NCBI GenBank assembly: GCA_946627565.1
Contig: CAMOVR010000017.1
Location: 1 to 36,473 of the forward strand
Reading direction: 5' to 3'
DNA from: an uncultured Clostridia bacterium
Lineage (GTDB): Bacteria > Bacillota > Clostridia > Christensenellales > Aristaeellaceae
Length of the DNA stretch: 36,473 nucleotides
Shown here: piece by piece, positions 15,483-22,799 of the stretch
Layout: each line of letters starts with the position of its first letter
How positions within the stretch are numbered: position 1 is the stretch's first letter
Translations under genes and position numbers: made by a program
Notes under the pieces: generated by a model
What the model was told of the DNA's origin: nothing
The model's input: only the letters and a program-made list of their open reading frames with translations
Databases searched by the model: none

Positions 15483-17825
15483 ATGGATTTCGAATCCAAA
15501 ACCGTACTTGAACTCAGAAAGATTGCCAGGGAAAACGGTGTGCGGCTCAGTGCCGGCATCAACAAGGCGGAAATCATCCAGCGGCTGCTGGACGCCGGCG
15601 TCCAGGCGGATGCCGCGCCCGCGGCTTCGCCTGAACCTGTATCGTCTCCTGAACCTGTACCGTCTCCCGGATCTGAGCAGCCACCCGAATCCGGAAAAGA
15701 AGGCAGGGAAGCAAAGCAGGAACCCCAGCAGCTGGACCTGCTGGACTTCATTCCTCCTTCCGCTCCCGGCCCCAAAAAAGGCCCTCGCGCAAAACGGGAA
15801 AAGCCCGCCTCACCGGACAAAGAGGATAAAGAGCCGGCCCGGACAAGGAGAGTAAAAAAGGAAGAGCAGCAGGCAGAGCCTTCCGCAGAAAACGCACCAG
15901 CTGAAAAAGCTGCAGAGCCTGAGAAAGCTGAAGCACCTGAAACGCCGGCAGCCCCTGCAGAAAGTGCTTCTCCCTCCGTTCAGAAGGAAGAGAGTACCCA
16001 TACACCCCCGGAACCTGCAGGCACTTCCCGCAAGCCCGAAGCTGCTCCCCCGCATTACCGCGCTTCCTGGCACAACGCCAATCCTGTTCCGCCGCCCAAA
16101 TACGGCAGCCAGCAGCAGAAGCAGAACTGGAACCAGAATCAGACGCCCCAGCAGCCCGCAGCTCCCCGGACCCCCGCCGGTATTCCCGGCTTCGGTCCCC
16201 GCTTCGGTCCTCAGGCCACGCCCGGTTTTGGTCCCCAGAGCGGCGGCTTTGGCCCCCAGACCGGCAGCGGTTTCGGTCCCCAGGCCAGCACCGGGTTCGG
16301 TCCCCAGAGCGGCGGTTTCGGACCCCAGGCTTCCGCGCCTCAGGAAAACCGGGATGCCAGGGAAAGCAGGGATACCAGAGACACCCGGGACAGCAGGGAC
16401 AGTCGGGACACGGATGAGAACACCCGTCCCTCCTTCGGTCCCCAGAGCCGTGCCCCCTATGAAAACCGTCAGAATTTCGGCACGCAGATTTTCGGCGCCC
16501 AGACCTACGGCGGCCAGCGCCAGGGCAGCCGGGGCGGATATGACGCCCGGGACGGCCGTGCCAGCTACAGCGGGAACTTCAACGCAAATTACAACGGGAA
16601 CTACAGCGGCAACCGGAACTACACCTCCCCTGACAGCAACCGCCGGGAAGCAGCAGATCTTCCCTCCATTCAGGACCTTCTCACCCCCACGGACTGTGCG
16701 GATGCCGAGGGCATTCTGGAAGTCCTGCCGGACGGATATGGCTTCCTGCGTTCCGATTCCCTGGTGCCCTCCTCCCATGACATCTATATTCCTTCCTCCC
16801 TGGTGCGCCGCTATGAGCTCCGCTCCGGGGATATGGTCAAGGGCAAGATCCGTCCTCAGCGTGACGGTGAAAAGTATGCCGCCCTGCTGTACCTGGATGA
16901 GGTAAACGGCAAGAGTGCGGAGCGCACCGGCTCAAGACCCCTGTTTGACGACCTGACCCCTGTGTATTCCAGCCGGCGCCTTTCTCTGGATGACAGCCGT
17001 TATCCCGATATCCGGGTGCTGGACCTGCTCTCCCCCATCGGGGTGGGAAGCCGCACCCTGATGATCTTCCCGCCGGAAACCGGCAAGAGGCTGATCCTCC
17101 GCCATCTGGCGGATGCCATCTCCACCCAGAACCCGGACGTGGAACTCATCTGCCTGCTGGTGGATTTCGCGCCGGAGGACGTGACGGAGATCCGGGACAC
17201 CCTCCCCTGCCATGTTATGGCTTCCACCTTTGACCAGACGCCGGATGTGCAGATGCGCCTGATTGACCTGGCCCAGGAGCGGGCCCTGCGCCTGGCGGAA
17301 GAAGGCCGGGACGTGGTCATCATCGTGGACAGCCTGACCCGGCTGGCCCGCATTGCCATTGCTTCCCAGCAGGCCCGTCAGGGTGCAGGCGGAAGCATCA
17401 GCCCCAACTCCCTGTTCAGGGCCAAGAAGCTCTTTGGCGCCGCCAGGAGCGCCCGGGAAGGCGGTTCCCTTACCGTGATTGCCACCCTGGACCTGGACGG
17501 CGGTACGAAACTGGACGATTCCATGGCGGAAGATTTCCGCACCACTGCCAACACGGAGATCCAGATGGATGCGGGCCTGGCCCGTCTCAATGTGTTCCCG
17601 CCGGTGCAGTATCAGCGCAGCCGTACCAAGAAGCTGGACCTGATTCTCTCCGAAGCCGAGATGGAAGGCCATAATGCCCTGCGGTCCATTCTGGAAAACA
17701 GCTCCCCCGCCGCCGGCATGCAGCAGGTGCTGAGCCTCCTGGAAAAGGTAGGCCGCAACAGCGATGTGCTGCAGCGCATCAAGAGCTGGTCTGCCCTGAT
17801 GTCCGGCAACAAGGCCGCAACCTGA
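15483..17825 (+). CDS. rho: Rho-family transcription termination factor with degenerate ATPase site and a long disordered insert
   Basis: The homology to Rho is clear: a Rho_N/SAP-like start (residues 2-38, LELRKIARENGVRL), the cold-shock-type RNA-binding domain from residue 410 (GILEVLPDGYGFLRS, HDIYIPSS, GKIRP), and a RecA-like domain (about 500-720). It has 780 residues against about 420-430 usually. Between the first two parts lies a disordered stretch of about 360 residues: Glu/Pro/Ala-rich, then FGPQ repeats, then RD repeats, then Asn/Gly/Tyr-rich. ATPase residues are altered: PPETGKR (530-536) instead of PPKAGKT, DFAPED (561-566) instead of DERPEE, Gln633 for Q-loop Lys283 and Lys716 for arginine finger Arg366. 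The Walker B VDSLTRLAR is kept. ATG 15483 is chosen because AGGAGG abuts ATG 15474 but lies nine bases before 15483. Helicase activity is doubtful. Confidence 0.93.
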   Translation: MDFESKTVLELRKIARENGVRLSAGINKAEIIQRLLDAGVQADAAPAASPEPVSSPEPVPSPGSEQPPESGKEGREAKQEPQQLDLLDFIPPSAPGPKKGPRAKREKPASPDKEDKEPARTRRVKKEEQQAEPSAENAPAEKAAEPEKAEAPETPAAPAESASPSVQKEESTHTPPEPAGTSRKPEAAPPHYRASWHNANPVPPPKYGSQQQKQNWNQNQTPQQPAAPRTPAGIPGFGPRFGPQATPGFGPQSGGFGPQTGSGFGPQASTGFGPQSGGFGPQASAPQENRDARESRDTRDTRDSRDSRDTDENTRPSFGPQSRAPYENRQNFGTQIFGAQTYGGQRQGSRGGYDARDGRASYSGNFNANYNGNYSGNRNYTSPDSNRREAADLPSIQDLLTPTDCADAEGILEVLPDGYGFLRSDSLVPSSHDIYIPSSLVRRYELRSGDMVKGKIRPQRDGEKYAALLYLDEVNGKSAERTGSRPLFDDLTPVYSSRRLSLDDSRYPDIRVLDLLSPIGVGSRTLMIFPPETGKRLILRHLADAISTQNPDVELICLLVDFAPEDVTEIRDTLPCHVMASTFDQTPDVQMRLIDLAQERALRLAEEGRDVVIIVDSLTRLARIAIASQQARQGAGGSISPNSLFRAKKLFGAARSAREGGSLTVIATLDLDGGTKLDDSMAEDFRTTANTEIQMDAGLARLNVFPPVQYQRSRTKKLDLILSEAEMEGHNALRSILENSSPAAGMQQVLSLLEKVGRNSDVLQRIKSWSALMSGNKAAT
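16191..16445 (+). repeat. FGPQ and RD coding repeats in the Rho disordered region
   Basis: Residues 237-321 of the Rho homologue hold one FGPR and seven FGPQ units, six close together with Gly/Ser/Thr spacers and the seventh at 318-321. A run of RD-type dipeptides (ESRDTRDTRDSRDSRDT in part) lies between the sixth and seventh. FGTQ and FGAQ follow just after. The DNA is correspondingly repetitive (TTCGGTCCCCAG units). Confidence 0.9.
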
Positions 17826-17853
17826 GCCCACTGTTTTCCGCTATTTATTCCTT

Positions 17854-17877
17854 TGCCCCCGGGTTTGTCCCGGGGCA
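17854..17877 (+). other. GC-rich hairpin after rho without a U-tract
   Basis: TGCCCC (17854-17859) pairs with GGGGCA (17872-17877) and GGG (17861-17863) with CCC (17869-17871), with one bulged C. GGGGG rather than a T-run follows, so it does not look like an intrinsic terminator. It lies 28 bases after the rho stop, just ahead of the rpmE promoter, and may block 3' exonucleases or slow the polymerase. Confidence 0.55.
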
Positions 17878-17901
17878 GGGGGTCTGACAAAAAATTGGTT
17901 C

Positions 17902-17930
17902 TTGCAATGTCTTCCCTGATATGCTAGAAT
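17902..17930 (+). promoter_or_regulatory. promoter of rpmE
   Basis: TTGCAA (17902-17907), a 17-base spacer and TAGAAT (17925-17930) with the extended element TGC directly upstream. Transcription would start near 17937, immediately before a small hairpin in the leader. Confidence 0.85.
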
Positions 17931-17937
17931 AGTTAAT

Positions 17938-17951
17938 GCGGTATAAACCGC
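17938..17951 (+). promoter_or_regulatory. 5' leader hairpin of the rpmE mRNA
   Basis: GCGGT (17938-17942) pairs with ACCGC (17947-17951) around an ATAA loop, at the very 5' end of the predicted transcript. A 5' hairpin of this kind can protect mRNA; a role in L31 autoregulation is possible but not shown. Confidence 0.4.
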
Positions 17952-17982
17952 TCATTGCATACGCGAAAGAGGTGAAATAGCA

Positions 17983-18183
17983 ATGAAGGAAAAGATTCAT
18001 CCCCAGTACGGTAAATGCATCGTTCGCTGCGTGTGCGGTGAGACGTTCGAGACCGGATCAACCAAGAAGGAACTGAGAGTGGATATCTGCTCCAAGTGCC
18101 ATCCTTTCTACACCGGCAAGCAGAAGCTGGTGGACGCCGGCGGACGTGTAGATCGCTTCAAGAAGCGCTATGGCATGGAATAA
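17983..18183 (+). CDS. rpmE: 50S ribosomal protein L31, zinc-binding type
   Basis: The 66-residue protein starts [20 protein letters not shown] and carries the four zinc-ligand cysteines of the C+ type (Cys16, Cys18, Cys36, Cys39 in CVCG and CSKC). This form predominates when zinc is plentiful. AGAGGTGA precedes the ATG by about eight bases. It has its own promoter and terminator. The rho-rpmE order is widespread in Bacillota and supports the identity of the upstream gene. Confidence 0.97.
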   Translation: MKEKIHPQYGKCIVRCVCGETFETGSTKKELRVDICSKCHPFYTGKQKLVDAGGRVDRFKKRYGME

Positions 18184-18192
18184 GCTGGAGAA

Positions 18193-18223
18193 ACAAAAAA
18201 AGAGCTACGCGCTCTTTTTTTGT
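18193..18223. terminator. intrinsic terminator of rpmE
   Basis: A perfect 13-bp inverted repeat, ACAAAAAAAGAGC (18193-18205) and GCTCTTTTTTTGT (18211-18223), with loop TACGC. The core is GAGC/GCTC with A and T tracts, so it can work in both directions. Confidence 0.92.
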
Positions 18224-18270
18224 ATTCAGGAAAAATATGAACCGGAGATGAAGTTATACGTATCTTTCCG

Positions 18271-18288
18271 GCAAACGGAACCGTTTGC
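18271..18288. promoter_or_regulatory. perfect inverted repeat upstream of DUF1385, operator candidate
   Basis: GCAAACGG (18271-18278), AA, then CCGTTTGC (18281-18288): perfect 8-bp arms with a 2-base centre. The centre is too short for a stable RNA loop, which favours a DNA site for a dimeric regulator. It lies in the 240-base gap between the rpmE terminator and the DUF1385 gene, the position of a promoter for the DUF1385-prmC-prfA-tsaC operon. The rest of this gap shows only weak promoter-like matches (for example TAAGAT at 18310-18315). Confidence 0.5.
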
Positions 18289-18424
18289 GGCATGAGATCC
18301 GTATATACATAAGATCCGGAATCGGGTTTCCCTTTATCCTGATTCCTTCCCGGGTGTATTCCTGAAGGAAGCATGCCCGTACGGCAAATCCGATACAAGA
18401 CCATACAGAGAAAAGAGGTATGAT

Positions 18425-19483
18425 ATGCGCACGAAGAAAGCAGCACCTGTGGAAGCATCCAGCTGCCCGCGGGAAGATATAGGCGGACAGGCCGTCATGG
18501 AAGGCGTCATGATGCGGGCCCCCAGGGCCATAGCCATCGCGGTACGCCGGCCGGATAAATCCATTGTGGTCAAATACAGTGACTATGTCCCCCTCAAGGA
18601 AAAGCATGCATGGATGGGTTATCCCTTCCTGCGCGGCATTGTCAGCATGGTCACCATGCTGGGAACCGGCATGAGCACGCTGGAGGATTCCACCAAAATG
18701 CTGGGCCTTCTGGACGATGAGCCCACAAAGTTTGAGAAGTGGCTTTCCAAAGTCCTGGGCAAGGGCATTGACAAGATCGTCATGGGCGTGGCCATCGTCC
18801 TGGCGGTATGCCTCTCCCTCCTGCTCTTCATGGCCATCCCCGCCGGGGTGGAATCCATTCTGAAAAGCGCGGGCATGCCAGTCTTCGGCTATACCCTCTG
18901 CGGCGGCCTGGTGAAGATCCTGATCCTCATCGGGTACATGCTGGCGGCGGGCTGCGTGAAGGACGTCAAACGCACCTTCATGTATCACGGGGCTGAGCAC
19001 AAAACCGTCTACAACAACGAAGCCGGCCTGCCCCTGACCCCGGAAAACGCCCGGACCTTCTCCAGGCTTCACCCCCGCTGCGGAACAGCCTTCCTGCTCA
19101 TCGTCATGATGATCTCCATCCTGCTGTTCCTGGTGCTCAATGTCCTGGTGCCCATCAACAACTATTTCCTGCGGGTGCTCTTCCATCTGGCCATGCTGCC
19201 CATTGTGGCAGGTACCAGCTACGAGGTGCTCAAGGGTCTAGCCCATTCCGAGTCCAGGATCTCCAAGATTCTCCGGTGGCCGGGCCTTCAGATGCAGCGT
19301 CTCACCACCCGGGAGCCGGATGACGGCATGCTGGAATGTGCCATCTGCGCCATGAACTGCGCGCTGCACGGACTTCCCTCCCATGCCCCCAGGACCCCCG
19401 AAGGCTGGGCCATCCTGCACAGCTACAGGGAATCGGATCCTTCCTACGTGCCCGCTGAAACAGAAGCGGCAACGGCGGTATGA
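18425..19483 (+). CDS. DUF1385 (YqhQ-type) membrane protein
   Basis: The 352-residue protein has the DUF1385 hallmark GGQAVMEGVMMRAP (residues 20-33) and HGAEHKTVYNNE in its middle. It is predicted to be an inner-membrane protein with about four hydrophobic segments (near 118-140, 152-178, 215-240 and 245-265). The C-terminal stretch carries Cys residues (MLECAICAMNC), which could bind a metal, followed by a polar tail. The molecular function of the family is unknown. In Bacillota it is commonly placed between rpmE and prmC-prfA, as here. GAGGT lies seven bases before the ATG. Its stop overlaps the prmC start as ATGA. Confidence 0.92.
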   Translation: MRTKKAAPVEASSCPREDIGGQAVMEGVMMRAPRAIAIAVRRPDKSIVVKYSDYVPLKEKHAWMGYPFLRGIVSMVTMLGTGMSTLEDSTKMLGLLDDEPTKFEKWLSKVLGKGIDKIVMGVAIVLAVCLSLLLFMAIPAGVESILKSAGMPVFGYTLCGGLVKILILIGYMLAAGCVKDVKRTFMYHGAEHKTVYNNEAGLPLTPENARTFSRLHPRCGTAFLLIVMMISILLFLVLNVLVPINNYFLRVLFHLAMLPIVAGTSYEVLKGLAHSESRISKILRWPGLQMQRLTTREPDDGMLECAICAMNCALHGLPSHAPRTPEGWAILHSYRESDPSYVPAETEAATAV

Positions 19484-20331
19484 CCCCCTGCCAGCTCCTG
19501 AGGAATGCTGCCCGCGCCCTTGCACAGCAGGGTGTACCGGATCCGGCCGTTGACGCTTCCCTGCTTCTGTCCCATGTGACCCATATCCCGCCCCTGTCCC
19601 TGAGGCTGGATATGGATACGCTTCTGGCGGATGAGGAGATCCGGCGGTTCGAATCCCTGCTGGCAAGGCGCCTTACCCGGGAACCGCTGCAGTACATTCT
19701 CTCCACCGTCCTCTTTATGGGGCACGAGTTCCGGGTGGACCCAAGGGTCCTGATTCCCCGGCCGGAGACGGAACTGCTGACGGAGATGGCCATACAGCTC
19801 CTGGAAAACCATCCCGGGCCCAGGGTTCTGGATCTGTGCACCGGCAGCGGATGCATCGGGATTTCCATTGCCCTCGCCTGCCCCGGTGCCAGGGTAACCC
19901 TATCGGACATTTCAGAGGATGCCCTGGCGGCGGCTAAAAATAATGCTGCGCAGCTTGGCGCAGAAGTTGAGTTCCTTCAGGGTGATCTTTTTGAACACGC
20001 ACAGGGGCCCTATGACCTTATTATAAGCAATCCGCCCTACATACCGGCATCCGACTGCCTGAACCTGCAGCCTGAGGTTCTCAGGGAACCCCGCCTGGCC
20101 CTGGACGGCGGATGCGACGGTCTTGATTTCTACCGGCGCATTGCCCGGGAAGCTCCGGCACACCTTTCATCCGGAGGCTGGCTGCTGATGGAAATCGGCG
20201 ACGGCCAGTCGGAAGCTGTCCTTCAGCTTCTCACCAGCAACGGCTTTACTGACGCCCATGTGTACCGGGATTACCAGCAGCTGGACCGGATGGTCCGGGC
20301 CCGGTACGTTTCCCCGGAGGGACTATGCTAG
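19480..20331 (+). CDS. prmC: peptide chain release factor N(5)-glutamine methyltransferase
   Basis: PrmC methylates the Gln of the GGQ motif in release factors, which makes peptide release efficient. The N-terminal helical bundle (about 1-80) recognises the release factor. Then follow VLIPRPETELL (90-100), motif I VLDLCTGSGCIGISIA (116-131) and the glutamine-binding NPPY (184-187). At 283 residues it is full length. It starts within the DUF1385 stop codon (ATGA) and ends 7 bases inside prfA, its substrate gene, so the three genes are translationally coupled. Confidence 0.97.
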   Translation: MTPCQLLRNAARALAQQGVPDPAVDASLLLSHVTHIPPLSLRLDMDTLLADEEIRRFESLLARRLTREPLQYILSTVLFMGHEFRVDPRVLIPRPETELLTEMAIQLLENHPGPRVLDLCTGSGCIGISIALACPGARVTLSDISEDALAAAKNNAAQLGAEVEFLQGDLFEHAQGPYDLIISNPPYIPASDCLNLQPEVLREPRLALDGGCDGLDFYRRIAREAPAHLSSGGWLLMEIGDGQSEAVLQLLTSNGFTDAHVYRDYQQLDRMVRARYVSPEGLC

Positions 20332-21395
20332 AACAATACACATGGATCATGGACCGCTACCATGAGCTCACCGAAACCATTTCCCAGAGCGAAGTCATAT
20401 CGGATCCGCCGGCCTATCAGGCAGCCCTGAAAGAGCGGGCAGGCCTGGAAAAGAAGGTGGAAGCCTGGCAGCAGTACACCCAGCTCTGTGAACACCTTGC
20501 CCAGGCCCGTCAGATGGCTGACGACCCGGATCTGGGTGAAATGGCCCAGGCTGAAGCGGTGGAGCTGGAAGAACAGAAGACCGCCATGGAGCGGCAGCTT
20601 CAGCTGCTCCTGCTTCCGGAGGACCCGGACGATGAACGTTCTGTTGTCATGGAAATCCGGGCCGGTGCCGGCGGCGAGGAGGCCTGCCTGTTTGCCGCGG
20701 ACCTGATGCGCATGTACGAGCACTTTGCCATGCGCCACCGCTTCAAAGTGGAACCGGTGTCCATCAGCGATACCGGCCTTGGCGGATACAAGGAAGCGGT
20801 TTTCCTGGTAACGGGAACCGGTGCCTTCTCCCTGCTGAAGTATGAAAGCGGCGTCCACAGGGTGCAGCGGGTGCCCATCACGGACACCACAGGCAAAAAG
20901 CAGACCAGCACCTGTACCGTGGCTGTCCTCCCCGAGGCTGAGGAAGTGGACCTGGTGCTGGATCCGGCGGACCTGCGCATTGACGTGTACCGTTCATCCG
21001 GCCACGGCGGACAGTACATCAACACCACAGACTCCGCCGTACGCATTGTCCATCTGCCCACAGGCATCATGGTGACCTGCCAGAATGAAAAAAGCCAGCT
21101 GAGGAACCGGGAGACCGCCATGAAGCTGCTCCGTTCCCGGGTGCTGGAAGCCAAACGTTCCCAGGCGGATGCTGCCTATGCAGAGCGCAGACGGGTGCAG
21201 GTGGGCACCGGTGACCGTTCCGAGCGCATCCGTACCTATAATTTCCATGAAGGCCGGGTCACGGACCACCGCATAGGCCTGACACTGTACCGCATTGACG
21301 ACATCATGAACGGGGACCTGGATGAGATCATCCAGCAGCTTCAGATCGCAGAACAGACCAGAAAGCTGCAGGAGATCTCCGGTCCTGTCACATAA
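20325..21395 (+). CDS. prfA: peptide chain release factor 1
   Basis: RF1 reads UAA and UAG and triggers peptide release. The GGQ motif is at residues 228-230 (SGHGGQYINTTDSAVR). The codon-recognition motif of the PxT type is PIT (184-186) in HRVQRVPITDTTGK, which separates RF1 from RF2 (SPF). The 356 residues and the collinear domains (helical N-terminus to about 100, then RF-1 core) are typical. GGAGG is just ahead of the ATG at 20325, inside the end of prmC. tsaC follows 10 bases after the stop. Confidence 0.97.
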   Translation: MLEQYTWIMDRYHELTETISQSEVISDPPAYQAALKERAGLEKKVEAWQQYTQLCEHLAQARQMADDPDLGEMAQAEAVELEEQKTAMERQLQLLLLPEDPDDERSVVMEIRAGAGGEEACLFAADLMRMYEHFAMRHRFKVEPVSISDTGLGGYKEAVFLVTGTGAFSLLKYESGVHRVQRVPITDTTGKKQTSTCTVAVLPEAEEVDLVLDPADLRIDVYRSSGHGGQYINTTDSAVRIVHLPTGIMVTCQNEKSQLRNRETAMKLLRSRVLEAKRSQADAAYAERRRVQVGTGDRSERIRTYNFHEGRVTDHRIGLTLYRIDDIMNGDLDEIIQQLQIAEQTRKLQEISGPVT

Positions 21396-21405
21396 CAGAG
21401 GCATC

Positions 21406-22449
21406 ATGTACAATACTGAAATTCTGTCCCCTTCCCCGGAGGCCCTTGAGAAGGCCTCCGGGCTTCTCAAATCCGGCCAGCTGGTAGCCTTTCCCACGGA
21501 AACGGTATACGGCCTTGGGGCCAATGCCCTGAACCGGGACGCCGTGCTTTCCATCTTCGCCGCCAAGGACCGGCCTGCCGACAATCCCCTGATCGTTCAC
21601 ATTTGGAGTGTGGACCAGCTGGAGGGAATCTGTGAGGTCCCGGAAAAGGCCTGGCCCCTTATGGAGCGCTTCTGGCCCGGGCCCCTCACCATTCTCATGC
21701 CGCGGAAGGAAACCATTCCCATGGAAGTGACGGCTGGCCTTGACACTGTGGCCATCCGCATGCCCAGCCATCCCGCAGCCAAGGCTCTGTTGAAAGCCTG
21801 CGGGCTGCCTATTGCCGCTCCTTCCGCAAACCGTTCCGGTAAGCCCAGCCCCACAACCGCCGGGTATGTATATCAGGACATGCAGGGACGCATTCCCCTG
21901 ATTCTGGATGGCGGCCCCTGCCAGGTTGGCCTGGAATCCACTGTCCTTGACCTGACTGGCACCCCCACCATCCTCCGGCCCGGCGGCATCACCCCGGAAG
22001 ACCTGGCAGCCATCCTGGGCCCTGTTCAGGTGGCAGGAAGTGTGCTCCGTCCTCTTATGAAGGGGGAAGTAGCCCGCTCCCCGGGCATGCGTTACCGTCA
22101 CTATGCGCCAAAGGGCCAGGTAACCCTGGTTAATGGCGATGAGGCACAGGTGGTGGCGGCACTCAGGAAACTGTATCTGCAGTCTGAAGCAGATGGACTG
22201 AAAGCCTGTGTCATGTGCTTTTCCGAGCATATGGAAGCGCTCAGGGACTGCTGTCCCCACGACATAGGCTCAAAGGAAAATCCCGCTTCCACAGCACATC
22301 TTCTCTTTGACACCCTGAGGAAGCTGGATGATGAGGATATGGATGCCATCTATTCCGAGGTAGTCCCTGCAGAAGGCATTGGCCTGGCCATTATGAACCG
22401 CCTGGGCCGTGCCGCATCTTTCAGAACCATTGAGGCTGACAGCCTGTAA
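21406..22449 (+). CDS. tsaC: L-threonylcarbamoyladenylate synthase, Sua5 type
   Basis: The enzyme makes threonylcarbamoyl-AMP from threonine, bicarbonate and ATP, the first step of t6A37 formation on tRNA. The YrdC domain (about 10-200) shows TETVYGLGANA (31-41) and KDRPADNPL (54-62). After SPGMRYRHYAPKG (linker) comes the additional Sua5 domain (about 240-345), so the 347-residue protein is of Sua5 rather than short TsaC type. The ATG at 21406 has AGAGG five bases upstream; an upstream in-frame start lies inside prfA and is rejected. It ends the operon. MtaB, encoded earlier in the window, uses the t6A made by this pathway. Confidence 0.95.
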   Translation: MYNTEILSPSPEALEKASGLLKSGQLVAFPTETVYGLGANALNRDAVLSIFAAKDRPADNPLIVHIWSVDQLEGICEVPEKAWPLMERFWPGPLTILMPRKETIPMEVTAGLDTVAIRMPSHPAAKALLKACGLPIAAPSANRSGKPSPTTAGYVYQDMQGRIPLILDGGPCQVGLESTVLDLTGTPTILRPGGITPEDLAAILGPVQVAGSVLRPLMKGEVARSPGMRYRHYAPKGQVTLVNGDEAQVVAALRKLYLQSEADGLKACVMCFSEHMEALRDCCPHDIGSKENPASTAHLLFDTLRKLDDEDMDAIYSEVVPAEGIGLAIMNRLGRAASFRTIEADSL

Positions 22450-22454
22450 ATACG

Positions 22455-22797
22455 TAAGTGCAAAAGCGTCCTGTATGCATACAGCCAGTATGTCAGCATG
22501 ATGATGCACCGATTCACGAAATACAGGATATAAAGGTTTACATCCTGCGGGATATCCTCCGCAGGGGGCTTGTACATACTGAACAGCATGGCATTGCCCA
22601 CACCGAGTTCTGCCAGGTTCAGAAATGACAGCAGTGACCGCAACATCCGTTCGGTCTCAGGTACGCTCACACTCTGCTGCACAAACGGGCACATCCGTAA
22701 GAGAACAGACTATCAATCAGCCTGAAAATGGTATCGAAGAGCGCGTTCTTCCCCGCGTTCTTCTTTTTATGTCGTCCTGACGCGGCCTCAGAAACAG
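22455..22797 (-). pseudogene. decayed N-terminal fragment of a Wzx-type polysaccharide flippase
   Basis: This fills the only long gap between genes (22450-22799). On the minus strand one frame (about 22770-22690) reads KNAGKNALFDTIFRLIDSLFSYG, a match in style to flippase N-termini, and ends in a stop. A second frame then reads MLRSLLSFLNLAELGVGNA, FSMYKPPAEDIPQDV and YILYFVNRCIIMLTYWLYAY. The Leu-Asn-Leu-Ala-Glu-Leu-Gly and MYKP-AED blocks are typical of early segments of Wzx/RfbX-family exporters. The two pieces are joined by a frameshift. The second piece seems to lack the section between MYKPPAED and YILYF. No later membrane segments remain. It directly follows the GT2 gene and its frame runs into the 3' end of convergent tsaC. 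An intact flippase gene is present at 31448-32980. Confidence 0.7.
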
Positions 22798-22799
22798 TA

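Noticed and set aside
16191..16445. Regularly spaced DNA repeats in rho as a CRISPR or tandem array
   Set aside because: The repeats are in frame, encode FGPQ units and have short irregular spacers; there is no palindromic repeat or cas gene.
15810..16778. Long open frame on the minus strand opposite the rho insert
   Set aside because: It is a mirror of the repetitive, GC-rich insert codons; the translation is Gly/Ala/Val-rich low complexity with no ribosome binding site.
20600..21154. Minus-strand frame opposite prfA
   Set aside because: Ser/Arg-rich shadow translation inside an invariant gene.
22430..22446. AGGCT-GAC-AGCCT hairpin at the end of tsaC as a terminator
   Set aside because: Only five base pairs, inside the coding end, and no U-tract follows.
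22350..22694. Intact 114-residue membrane protein opposite the end of tsaC
   Set aside because: Its last 35 codons are antisense to tsaC and its front is out of frame with the rest of the flippase similarity, so it is a relic rather than a gene.
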